Positions 1 to 6,502 of a stretch of 13,837 nucleotides of DNA are shown one piece after another (position 1 is the first letter of the stretch; each line of letters opens with the position of its first letter). The notes under the pieces are model-generated. The model was not told the origin of the DNA and ran no database searches. It saw only the letters and a list, made by a program, of their open reading frames with translations. A program made the translations under genes and the position numbers. Origin of the DNA: an uncultured Lachnospiraceae bacterium (GTDB lineage Bacteria; Bacillota; Clostridia; Lachnospirales; Lachnospiraceae); the NCBI GenBank assembly GCA_910584205.1, contig CAJUAA010000058.1, positions 1 to 13,837 on the forward strand. Reading direction: 5' to 3'.

Positions 1-37
1 AAGGAACCTTTTACAATTCAAATGTAAAAGATTCCTT
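1..37. repeat. 15-bp inverted repeat (hairpin) at window edge
   Basis: Positions 1-15 and 23-37 are inverted copies of each other around a 7-base AT-rich centre, with 14 of 15 positions paired (mismatch at 7/31). No T-run follows at once, so it is not a convincing plus-strand terminator. It lies just before a truncated gene and could be a terminator for something to the left, an element end or an operator. The left flank is outside the window. Confidence 0.5.
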
Positions 38-70
38 AAGTTAATGACATTGTGATTTTTCAAGGTTCAA

Positions 71-86
71 CACACCAAATGGTGTG
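71..86. repeat. Short perfect hairpin CACACC-AAAT-GGTGTG
   Basis: A six-base perfect inverted repeat with a four-base loop sits immediately upstream of the point where recognisable ABC transporter homology begins. No T-run follows. It may mark the breakpoint that truncated the neighbouring gene, or be chance. Confidence 0.35.
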
Positions 87-483
87 GGAAGTTTGAGATA
101 AATAGTCTTGAAATGGGAATAGATACAAATCTTACAAGAATGTATGATGAAAAAGGTATGGAATTGTCTATTGGGCAAAACCAAAAAGTAGCGATTGCAA
201 GAACGTTTTATAGAAACAGCACATTTCTCATATTGGATGAGCCATCATCTTCGCTTGATCCTAAATCGGAATATAATTTGTTTCAGGCAATTAAAGACAG
301 TTGTGTAAATCAAACTGTATTGTTTATTTCACACCGTTTTGCCAGTGTGAAACCGGCTAATCGTATTCTTGTTTTTGAGAATGGAAAAAAATTGGTGACG
401 GTTCCCATAAAGAATTAATGAGGGATTGCGCAGTATATTCAAAGCTGTTTCATTATCAGGCAGACAAATTTATAGAAGAATAG
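86..483 (+). pseudogene. ABC exporter ATP-binding domain, C-terminal remnant, frameshifted
   Basis: This is the last part of the nucleotide-binding domain of an ABC exporter. From the ATG at 113 one reads a variant signature LSIGQNQK (residues 18-25), a Walker B block FLILDEPSSSLD (38-49) and the H-loop FISHRF (His74). The Walker A, the Q-loop and the membrane domain are missing, so the gene is 5'-truncated; homology seems to begin around 86-113. At the seven-A run near 384-390 the frame is lost. Adding one A restores a typical exporter C-terminus (GDGSHKELM and on) ending at the TAG at 481-483, so a one-base loss in the homopolymer is likely. An intact parent would be about 550-600 residues. 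The DNA is more AT-rich than the genes to its right. It cannot make a working ATPase. Confidence 0.8.
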
Positions 484-541
484 TGTATCGTACTCATAAG
501 ACTGTTTTTATTACACTGGATGAAGGATAGGTGGGACAGAG

Positions 542-679
542 TTGAATTTTGCTGTGTTAATTGGCGGAAGTACAATAGGCATCATTCCGTCAAAGATATA
601 TTCCGGTTTTTTTCATTGGACAGGTCAGATATTAGCTTTATATGTGGCAGGACTGCAATTCGAAAACGGTCCTGCCTGA
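542..679 (+). other. Short unrecognised hydrophobic reading frame, possible membrane-protein remnant
   Basis: The stretch between the ABC remnant and the lysozyme remnant holds one frame that looks protein-like. From a TTG at 542 it gives 45 residues, starting LNFAVLIGGSTIGIIPSKIY and continuing with a second hydrophobic segment, closed by TGA at 677. It has Gly/Ile-rich runs like transporter helices. I do not recognise the family, and the TTG lacks a good ribosome binding site, so it may be a fragment of a transporter gene. Nothing else is convincing in 484-719. Confidence 0.25.
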
Positions 680-719
680 AAGCGTTTCCTGTTTCCGGCA
701 TTATACCGAAATAACAATG

Positions 720-1066
720 TTTCGTCAATCGGAGATCCCGGAATTTATGCAGGAGCGGACTGCGCTGGCGTGTGTGTTTCTGGACCGAATCGAAGAGGCG
801 GGATATACAGGCATGTTTTATGCGGCCCGGAGTGAACTTGAAGACAGTCTGCTTTGGGATACAAAGACGCTGGAACAAAGATACCGGATCTGGGTGGCGC
901 AGTATCTGCCTGAGGCTTATCCGGAGATCCAGGGTCTGGAGTATGGCGGCAGCTTTGCCATGTGGCAGTACACGGACGGGGGAACGGTGCCGAGGATCCG
1001 GACGTGGCGTATTTTGGCTATGAGGAGACGGTGTCAATGCTGGAAGAGGAAGAAGCAGAGAAGTGA
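720..1066 (+). pseudogene. GH25 lysozyme (muramidase), C-terminal remnant
   Basis: The frame around 720-990 reads like the second half of a glycoside hydrolase family 25 muramidase. It has FLDRIEEAGYTGMFYAAR, then RYRIWVAQY, then FAMWQYTDGGTVP, matching the family's AF/I-E-AGY, W-A-Y and MWQYT landmarks. Just after, near 990-1000, the frame changes: in the next frame DPDVAYFGYEE is the expected family ending, closed by TGA at 1064-1066. About ten residues around the usual GI-DG-VDLN segment appear to be lost, with a frameshift. The N-terminal half carrying the catalytic Asp/Glu pair is absent upstream. It is therefore a double-damaged remnant of a cell-wall hydrolase, often phage- or secretion-associated. 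A terminator lies about 50 bases downstream. Confidence 0.75.
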
Positions 1067-1116
1067 TGATTCCTGCCTTTGCCATCGGTATATTCTTGTG
1101 TATATTAACCAAAAAT

Positions 1117-1165
1117 AAAAGCGGATTTTTGTTGTATTGTGACAATTGACAAGAACCGCTTTTTT
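1117..1165 (+). terminator. Rho-independent terminator after the lysozyme remnant
   Basis: AAAAGCGG at 1117-1124 pairs with CCGCTTTT at 1156-1163 and runs into further Ts. Inside the large loop, TTGT (1132-1135) pairs with ACAA (1149-1152) and ATTG/CAAT (1136-1139, 1143-1146) forms a further stem, so the whole folds as a long hairpin. A-runs at the left make it plausibly bidirectional. Confidence 0.7.
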
Positions 1166-1174
1166 ATATATTCT

Positions 1175-1210
1175 TTTATTAAACAATATTTATAAATAGT
1201 ATTTAATAAA
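1175..1210. promoter_or_regulatory. 36-bp AT-rich palindrome, operator-like
   Basis: Two 18-base arms (1175-1192 and 1193-1210) are reverse complements at 16 of 18 positions with no spacer. It lies between the upstream terminator and the ATG at 1223, where a promoter and operator for the symporter-dehydrogenase remnant would be. The sequence is only A/T except four bases, and it includes TATAAA/TATTTA elements that could be a -10 box. Which regulator binds is unknown. Confidence 0.45.
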
Positions 1211-1222
1211 GAGAGTGATGCA

Positions 1223-1552
1223 ATGAACAAAAAGAAAAGGGATCCGTACGACATAGATTTTATGTCTACTACGGCGAAAATTCCCTGGTATGACAAGATC
1301 ATCCACAGCATGTAGGGTGCCTACAGCTTCCAGGTCTCCTGGGCGATCTTTGGGATCGTACCGCTGTTCCTGCTTTTTGTCGGCGTGTTTACGGCGCTGC
1401 CTGTGGAGGGCACGGGATGGAAGATCGCATGGGCGGCCATTTGCTACGGCTGTTTCGGTTCCATTGGAACGACGTTTTCCTTCATGCCCCAGATCACCCA
1501 GTTCTGCAACATGACCAGAAACTTAAGGGAGCGGGAGACCATAGCCACAAAC
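1223..1552 (+). pseudogene. GPH-family sugar symporter, internally deleted N-terminal remnant
   Basis: Translation from ATG 1223 begins MNKKKRDPYDIDFMSTTAKI then PWYDKIIHSM, like the cytoplasmic N-terminus and first helix of a glycoside-pentoside-hexuronide:cation symporter. An in-frame TAG stands at 1313-1315. After it, GAYSFQVSW is followed at once by AIFGIVPLFLLFVGVFTALP and, later, MTRNLRERETIAT. That resembles the helix 3-4 region of the family, which normally ends in a D/N-x-RERT-type loop. About 60-70 residues that should separate the two parts are missing. Near 1545-1560 the frame passes without a break into a dehydrogenase-like protein, so nothing after helix 4 is present. The ribosome binding site is weak (GAGAG before the ATG). 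The product cannot be a functional symporter. Confidence 0.6.
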
Positions 1553-2275
1553 GCGGTATTCGGCCATCGGGCAGGAATCCGGTTCAACAGCGTGGTCCGG
1601 TATATCGGGTATGTGGAGCCGGTGGCGGTGTACGTGGATTACGATATCATCCAGAACGGCCCGAAAGCGCTGAACCGGAGCGGCGTCTGCGATGTACTGT
1701 GCTACAACAACTCTACGTTTGACTGGAAATACGCGGCGGATCACGGCAAATGCGAGGAGAAATAGCCCTACGACCAGGAGATGGTGGATGAAGTGAAGGA
1801 AGTGTATCAGTCCGTGGTGGACGGGCTGGACGAGATCTACAACCTGACAGAGAAGGGAATCCGCATTCTGACCGAGGGCTTAAGATGGGGCGGCGGAGCG
1901 TTCCACAACAACGGATGGAATCCGAGGCCCATCGAGGGAAGCGATCACTTCCTGTTCTATACGCTGGAGTATCTGACGAAGAAGAAATTCATCCGCGGCC
2001 AGCCGGTATGTCTGGGCATCTTTGCAGGCTCTGCCATGGGCGGCAATGATCCGGATGGGATTCTGGACATCATTCACCGGGCCGGCGTGGAGATTCGTCC
2101 GGAAGGCATGGGGATCACCTGGGACGATGTATTTGCAGCCATCAAATACGAGAAGGAATTTCTGGAGAGCCATGATTACTGGTATACGGTGGTCAATGAT
2201 TTCCAGGTGACGGATGAATTCTGCCGGATGATCAAATACAAGATCCTTGCAAAATACGGCGAGTGGAATGCCTGA
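1553..2275 (+). pseudogene. Glycerol-1-phosphate dehydrogenase-like (iron-containing alcohol dehydrogenase superfamily) C-terminal remnant with in-frame TAG
   Basis: In the same frame as the symporter head, GHRAGIRFNSVVRYIG, then VDYDIIQNGPKALNRSG and STFDWKYAA match the EgsA/AraM branch of the Fe-ADH/dehydroquinate synthase-like superfamily, which reduces dihydroxyacetone phosphate to sn-glycerol-1-phosphate. A TAG at 1763-1765 (EEK-stop-PYD) is most simply a mutated Trp TGG codon. After it the frame stays open to TGA 2273-2275 with TEKGIRILTEGLRWGGGAFH and GSDHFLFY. The superfamily's metal-binding HG(E/Q) motif reads FIRGQPVCLG, with Arg (CGC, 1994-1996) in the usual His place. The NAD-binding N-terminal half is missing. 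Truncation, stop codon and lost ligand together point to a dead gene. The aminotransferase starts 54 bases downstream. Confidence 0.7.
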
Positions 2276-2329
2276 CCGGACAGAGAAGCATGCGCCGTGC
2301 CGGACAGATAAGAGAAAGGAGAGAATCTT

Positions 2330-3625
2330 ATGACGACGTTGGAAAGAGATAAGAAATACCTGATGCAGTGCTATACGACGGACGATATGGTCTTTACAAA
2401 AGGGAAGGGCATGTATCTGTATGACGAAGCGGGCAGGAAGTATCTGGACTTTTCCGGACAGTTCTCCGCCTGTACGCTGGGACACGGCAACGAGGAGATG
2501 ATACAGGCGTTAAAGGAGCAGCTGGAAAAGATCGTTTCTGTGACATCCTGTTTTGCCACGGAGGAGCGCGCCGCGCTGGCGGAGAAGATGGTGGAGATAT
2601 CGCCGGAAGGGCTTGACAAGGTCATGTTCGGGTGCACCGGTTCGGATGCCAATGAATTTGCCCTGAAGCTGGCAAAATACTACCGAGGCGGCGGACGGAT
2701 CATTTCCTTCCGGAGAGGATTTCACGGCTCCACCGCCGGAGCGGCTGCAGCCACCGGAAAGTCCGAGATGATTCAGGAGAATTCCGGCATCTCTGAGCTG
2801 CTCCCCAGAGGGTTCGTACATTCGGCTCCGCCTTACTGTTATCACTGCGACTTCGGCAAAGAGCCGGGAAGCTGCGGCATGCAGTGCCTGAAGTATCTGG
2901 AGCAGACCATGCTGCATGAAGGCGGCGACCGGATCGCGGCGGTGATCTCGGAACCGATCTTCGCGGCGGGCGGCGTGATCGTTCCGCCGGCGGGCTTCTG
3001 GAAGGGCGTACGGGAGCTGTGCGACAAATACGGGGCGCTGCTGATCTTTGACGAGGTCGTCACCGGGATCGGACAGACCGGCAGTATGTTTGCCTGCCAG
3101 TATGAGGGCGTGACGCCGGATATTCTCGTCACCGGCAAGGGCCTGACCAGCGGCTATGTGCCGGGTTCCGCGGTGCTCTGCCGGAAAGAGATCGGCGAGG
3201 CCATGGATCAGATCAGCCTGCACGGACATACCCACTCCTGCTATCCCATGACCTGCAGAAGCGCGCTCAAGAATCTGGAGATCATCGAGCGGGAGGGGCT
3301 GGTGGAAAACAGCCGCACTGTGGGCGCCTGTCTTCATGAGAAGCTTCTCGGCCTGAAGGAGAAGTACGACGTGATCCGGGACGTGCGGGGACGCGGCCTG
3401 CTGCAGGGAATGGAGATCGAAGGGACGGTTCACGCGGATAAATACGGGTTTGGACAGAAACTTTACGAAACCATGCTGGAAAACGGCCTGATTACGGAGC
3501 TGGAAAGCCGGAGGAATCTGGAAAATGTGGTCGTCGTCATGCATCCGGCGCTGATTACGTCCAGGGAAAATGTGGATGAGGCGGTGGAAATCATTGACAA
3601 GTCTTTGTACGCCTGTTTAAAATAG
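2330..3625 (+). CDS. Class III PLP-dependent aminotransferase
   Basis: This 431-residue protein is a full-length fold-type I class III aminotransferase (the GABA, ornithine and diaminobutyrate aminotransferase group), moving an amino group from an omega- or alpha-amino donor to a 2-oxo acid. Landmarks in order are the GCTGSDANEFALKLA phosphate-binding region (101-115), FRRGFHGST (127-134), SEPIFAAGG (207-215), LIFDEVVTGIGQTG with Asp241 contacting the cofactor nitrogen, TGKGLTSG with Lys270 as the Schiff-base lysine, and RGRGLLQGMEI near the end. A four-cysteine stretch (Cys170, 173, 182, 186; CYHCDFGKEPGSCGMQC) is seen in one subgroup and could bind metal. The start has AAAGGAGAG a few bases before the ATG. 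It is the only undamaged gene in the left third and ends in TAG. The substrate cannot be read from sequence. Confidence 0.9.
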   Translation: MTTLERDKKYLMQCYTTDDMVFTKGKGMYLYDEAGRKYLDFSGQFSACTLGHGNEEMIQALKEQLEKIVSVTSCFATEERAALAEKMVEISPEGLDKVMFGCTGSDANEFALKLAKYYRGGGRIISFRRGFHGSTAGAAAATGKSEMIQENSGISELLPRGFVHSAPPYCYHCDFGKEPGSCGMQCLKYLEQTMLHEGGDRIAAVISEPIFAAGGVIVPPAGFWKGVRELCDKYGALLIFDEVVTGIGQTGSMFACQYEGVTPDILVTGKGLTSGYVPGSAVLCRKEIGEAMDQISLHGHTHSCYPMTCRSALKNLEIIEREGLVENSRTVGACLHEKLLGLKEKYDVIRDVRGRGLLQGMEIEGTVHADKYGFGQKLYETMLENGLITELESRRNLENVVVVMHPALITSRENVDEAVEIIDKSLYACLK

Positions 3626-3651
3626 GCATTAGTAAACACCATATAGAAATA

Positions 3652-4041
3652 AAAGGGTGTTATGAGGAGGCTTTCGGTCATATGGCAGCGGAAAAGAAGC
3701 AGATTCAGGAGGAATATTATCCGGATACGGCGATTGGAGAACTGTTTACGAAGCACAGGGAGGAAGGTCCCGTGAAGAAATTTATACAGGCCTGCGCCCA
3801 TGTCTATGCGGTGGTGGCGACGGTCTTTAATCCAGATACCATTGTGGTGGGCGGCGGCGTGCCGGAGATGGAGGATTTTCCCCGGGAAGCGTTTGAACGG
3901 GAAGTCAATGCGCACACCGGACGGGATGTTATGGCGTACGGTTTCAACTATATTTACTCACAGAAGTATGATGGAAAAGGCGTCATCGGTGCGGTGCTGT
4001 TTGCAGAAAGGCAGATGGGACGTATGAAACGGGCGGTATAA
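3652..4041 (+). pseudogene. ROK-family sugar kinase (allose kinase-like), C-terminal remnant
   Basis: The frame gives the last third of a ROK kinase, enzymes that phosphorylate free sugars at the 6-hydroxyl. From upstream of the ATG at 3682 one reads GCYEEAFGH, which fits the GC-E-SG end of the ROK zinc region. Then come DTAIGELF, FNPDTIVVGGGVPEM (49-63 counted from 3682) and KGVIGAVLFA near the end. The HTGRDVMAYGF stretch resembles allose kinases. The ATP-binding N-terminus, the catalytic Asp and most of the zinc motif are missing, so it is 5'-truncated to about 120 of an expected 300 residues. GAGGAGG at 3664-3670 happens to sit 11 bases before ATG 3682, so a short product could still be made. 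It begins 27 bases after the aminotransferase stop. Confidence 0.7.
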
Positions 4042-4065
4042 AGCGCGGAACGCTTCGGCCATGGC

Positions 4066-4129
4066 ATGAGAAATTCTCATTTTGAGAAATCATAATTCTC
4101 GTTTTAAGAAATTTTCTCAGAATGAGAAA
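4066..4129. promoter_or_regulatory. Cluster of GAGAA/TTCTC half-sites, candidate upstream activator sites
   Basis: Within 64 bases there are five to six copies of a short motif. ATGAGAA-A-TTCTCAT is a perfect palindrome (4066-4080). TGAGAA (4083-4088) faces TTCTCG (4096-4101). TTTCTCA-GAA-TGAGAAA is a second perfect palindrome (4113-4129). They lie about 165-228 bp upstream of the start expected for the sigma-54 promoter at 4267, a usual range for enhancer-binding protein sites. They could also form RNA hairpins after the kinase remnant. The protein that binds them is not in the window. Confidence 0.5.
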
Positions 4130-4141
4130 GAAAAAAGGAAG

Positions 4142-4190
4142 AAAGAACATTGCAGAAAACAGCAGCCTGTTTTGCAATGTTCTTTTTTGT
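4142..4190 (+). terminator. Strong rho-independent terminator
   Basis: A 13-bp perfect stem (4142-4154 with 4173-4185) carries on into AAACAG/CTGTTT (4157-4162 with 4167-4172), giving about 19 pairs with a tiny loop, followed by Ts to 4188. It ends transcription from the aminotransferase/kinase side and insulates the downstream sigma-54 promoter. Confidence 0.88.
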
Positions 4191-4266
4191 GCAGAACTGA
4201 CAAATAGAAGACTACAGGATTGGGCATATGTTACAAATAATAAATCAAAAGTAGAATAAGAAAGAG

Positions 4267-4282
4267 TTGGCACAGTATTTGC
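4267..4282 (+). promoter_or_regulatory. Sigma-54 (RpoN) promoter
   Basis: TTGGCACAGTATTTGC matches the -24/-12 consensus TGGCAC-N5-TTGC at every key base. GG at 4269-4270 and GC at 4281-4282 are separated by the required 10 bases. The start of transcription should be near 4293-4295, about 80 bases before the ATG at 4374. Such promoters need an ATP-using enhancer-binding protein at upstream sites; candidate sites lie at 4066-4129. The associated gene family often sits beside sigma-54 activators (E. coli ygeV next to ygeX is an example), which supports the call. Confidence 0.85.
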
Positions 4283-4373
4283 GGTTTATATAAGCAGAGA
4301 ACAAAATCAAAAGATGCCTGGCCGGTGCACAGGAAGGGCAGATACATTATGTGACGGAGAACAGGAGAGATCT

Positions 4374-5030
4374 ATGAAAGAGGAATTAAAATTAATTCAA
4401 TACGCAGGGAATCCGGGAAAGAAGTTTGACTTAGGTTTCATGAGTCTGGAAAACGCGAAGAGGGTGCAGCGTTTTCACGCCAGTTTCCCCATGTACAGGG
4501 AGACGCCCCTTACAGAACTGAAGGAGACGGCGGGCGCGGTGACGGGATTTTTCGCATCCGTCTATGGGGAAGACCGGCCGGTCATCACCATTGTGGAGCC
4601 GAACAAAGCGGACTGTGTGTTCCGCACTGCCGAGGCGGCGGACGGAAAGCTTCATTTCGTGACCGGGGAGATGAACACGATCATGGCGCGGCTGGCCTGC
4701 GGCGAGCCGTGCAGCATCGGCTGGAATGTACTGAGAGACTATGCGGACAATTTCATCTCCTGCCCCGATTACATGGCGGCGCAGGGGATGAGGATCCTGG
4801 GCAGCCCGGTACAGGGCGATCCGCGGGTCGTCTCCGGGGAGAGCGGGGCGGCGGCGTTTGGCTGCGTGTCGGAGATCATGCGGGACCCGAAGTATGCCGA
4901 TGTCAGGAAGAAACTGGGCCTGAATCAGGATTCCCGGGTGCTGTTCTTCAGCACGGAAGGGGACACGGATCAGGAAAATTACCGTTCCATCGTATGGGAC
5001 GGGGCGTATCCGGGAGATTCAAAAAGATAA
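4374..5030 (+). pseudogene. dpaL: Diaminopropionate ammonia-lyase with in-frame loss of its catalytic core
   Basis: Diaminopropionate ammonia-lyase (DpaL/YgeX) is a PLP enzyme turning 2,3-diaminopropionate into pyruvate and ammonia. The first 52 residues look like its N-terminus (FHASFPMYRETPLTELK at 34-50). The rest, from about residue 54, is its C-terminal part: VEPNKADCVFRTA (74-86), TIMARLACGEPCSIGW (102-117), SGESGAAAFG (154-163) and FFSTEGDTDQENYRSIVWDG (191-210). Between them about 170-180 residues are gone without a frameshift, including the segment with the PLP-binding lysine and the glycine loop, leaving 218 of about 400 residues. The ATG at 4374 follows AGGAGA at 4363-4368, and a clean sigma-54 promoter lies upstream, so the short protein may still be made. 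It cannot perform the PLP chemistry. Confidence 0.8.
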
Positions 5031-5131
5031 CAAAATGGAAACAGATCTGCCTGCCGGTGAAATGGATACAGGCATAAGAAAACAGAATACAGCAACTGGA
5101 AAAAACAGATACAGAATGATCAGGAGGTAAG

Positions 5132-5285
5132 ATGATGGAAAAAGCAAGAGAAGCGCTGCTGGTATGTGATCGCGGCGGTCAACAAGATCTACGAGTCCTA
5201 TTTTGAAGGCGACTATCCCGCACGGTCCTGCGTGCAGGTGGCAAAGCTCCCCCTGGGCGGACTGGTGGAGATCAAGTGCGTTGCG
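5132..5285 (+). pseudogene. RidA/YjgF-family remnant behind a foreign start
   Basis: AGGAGG at 5122-5127 precedes ATGATG at 5132, but that frame (MMEKAREALLVCDRG) does not read as RidA. One frame over, from about 5166, AAVNKIYESYFEGDYPARSC and VQVAKLPLGGLVEIKCVA are the well-conserved C-terminal half of a RidA-type enamine/imine deaminase, including the PARS segment with the Arg that holds the substrate carboxylate. RidA proteins remove reactive enamines such as those made by PLP lyases, so proximity to the ammonia-lyase remnant is sensible. The N-terminal 70-80 residues are lost and the head is out of frame, so it is a broken gene whose start and body do not belong together. Confidence 0.65.
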
Positions 5286-5319
5286 GATCCGGGGCTTTTT
5301 TTGTTGTGCTTATTCTTGT

Positions 5320-5409
5320 GGTCTGGGAGAGGGACAGGTGGACTGGGGAAAGATCAACACCTATACGGAGATCAGACTCAGGAAGCTTCCAAAATATGAA
5401 ATTGGATAA
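5320..5409 (+). other. Unassigned coding tail between RidA remnant and epimerase
   Basis: A short frame reads GLGEGQVDWGKINTYTEIRL then RKLPKYEIG and a stop at 5407-5409. The GEGQVDW piece is faintly like the end of sugar-phosphate isomerase TIM barrels, but the match is too short to assign. It overlaps the 3' end of the minus-strand epimerase. Most likely it is a further gene scrap; it may be chance. Confidence 0.2.
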
Positions 5410-6502
5410 TTCTGTGAAACGGTTTGTCCGGCGAGGTCAGCCGACAGGAGTTCGGGAGCAGATGGAGGGTATCCGGAAGATCCTGCGCTTCCAGAGCGAC
5501 TGCGCAGGAAGGAACAGAATGTTGTTCGTTCATGAGCAGAATTCCGTCTGGCAGATAGCCGCCGGAATACAGGACGAGTGCCGGTGCGTCAGTCAGCAGC
5601 CGAACCGTTCTCTGACTGCCTGGATCTTTAAGTGTGCATGCAGGTGTCAGCCCGGTACCCGTCGGCTGCGGATCGTGAGATGCAGAAGCTTTCAGCAGAA
5701 AACCGTGATTGTATCCCCTGCCGGTCTGAAGCTGCTTAAGGCTTATCGGATCAGAAGCGGCCTGGATGGCAGAGCACAGACTTCTCTGTTTTCGAAAATC
5801 AAAGGCAGTATCTGTCACCGGAATCAAGGAGACCGGGAGATGATTTTCATCATTGATACATACCTGATCGGCATGAATGAGCAGTTCCTGATGAAGCGCC
5901 GGTTGGGTAAAGTCTCCCGACAGGTTCCAGTAGGTATGGTTAGACAGGTTGACATAAGTTGTCTGATCTGTCCATGCGTCCTGTTCTATGGTAAGCTCTC
6001 CCGGTTCTGTAAACGTATAACAGACCTGATAGCGGCGGTTGCCCGGGTACCCGTCCAACCCGTCCGGCTGTTCACAGGAGAGAAGGACAGAAGCAGTATC
6101 CTCCATGCACATGACAGCATCTACATTCCAGAGCATGGATGAGAGACTGTGACAGCCGCCGTGGAGCTGGCTGCCGTTGTCGTTTCTGGATAAAAGGTGT
6201 TCGGTTCCCAGGATGGGAAGGAGGGCATCCCGGATCCGTCCGGCGTTGGGTCCCAGGGTGGCGCCCGCATAGCAGACAAGATCTTCATAGGGCTGAATGC
6301 CCAAAAAGCTGAGTGCGATGGGTAACTCCGTTCCATCTGTATCGGTGACGGATATTTTCTGGAGCGATGCGCCCAGAGGCAGGATGGATACAGTAAGACC
6401 GGATGCACTGATCAGATCATACAGCGGATAAGTGTGTCCAGGACCGGATCTGCGTCCATGGGCGGAGATATGTGCAGGAAAGGTTCTGACAGCTGTTTTC
6501 AT
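5378..6502 (-). CDS. galM: Aldose 1-epimerase (galactose mutarotase)
   Basis: This protein of 374 residues interconverts alpha and beta anomers of galactose or related aldoses in the cytoplasm. Residues counted from the ATG at 6502 follow the GalM pattern: GATLGPNAGRI (80-90), LHGG with substrate His114, NLSNHTYWNLSG with the catalytic acid His189, DTAFDFR (231-237), YNHGFLL (264-270) and ALEAQDLPD with the catalytic base Glu338. An in-frame TTG lies 21 bases upstream at 6523, but ATG 6502 has AAGGA about ten bases before it and is preferred. The YNH motif is YDH in most relatives; Asn265 (AAT, 5708-5710) is one transition away from Asp and may weaken substrate binding. It is divergent from the AraC gene. 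No terminator is seen at its 3' end, which runs into remnant DNA. Confidence 0.88.
   Translation of the reverse strand: MKTAVRTFPAHISAHGRRSGPGHTYPLYDLISASGLTVSILPLGASLQKISVTDTDGTELPIALSFLGIQPYEDLVCYAGATLGPNAGRIRDALLPILGTEHLLSRNDNGSQLHGGCHSLSSMLWNVDAVMCMEDTASVLLSCEQPDGLDGYPGNRRYQVCYTFTEPGELTIEQDAWTDQTTYVNLSNHTYWNLSGDFTQPALHQELLIHADQVCINDENHLPVSLIPVTDTAFDFRKQRSLCSAIQAASDPISLKQLQTGRGYNHGFLLKASASHDPQPTGTGLTPACTLKDPGSQRTVRLLTDAPALVLYSGGYLPDGILLMNEQHSVPSCAVALEAQDLPDTLHLLPNSCRLTSPDKPFHRIIQFHILEAS

Noticed and set aside
1..86. Terminal inverted repeat of an insertion sequence
   Set aside because: There is a hairpin at the left edge but no transposase, no matching copy elsewhere in the window and no target duplication.
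895..909. A second sigma-54-like element, TGGCGCAGTATCTGC
   Set aside because: It has GG and GC at the right distance but lies inside the lysozyme remnant, codes for the conserved WVAQY motif, deviates at -24 and -12 flanking bases, and has no gene start behind it.
1313..1765. Pyrrolysine-type recoding of the two TAG codons
   Set aside because: No pyl gene or MtmB/MtbB/MttB-type methyltransferase is in the window, TAG ends an intact gene at 3625, and the frame is a truncated chimera with other damage. Kept only as a testable finding, not as an annotation.
2510..3544. Long minus-strand open frame (344 codons) opposite the aminotransferase
   Set aside because: It is an antisense shadow: His/Leu/Arg-rich, no motif, no ribosome binding site, and the plus-strand gene is unambiguous.
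5320..5409. Sugar-phosphate isomerase/epimerase C-terminus (GEGQVDW)
   Set aside because: Only about seven residues fit and the rest does not; too short to name.
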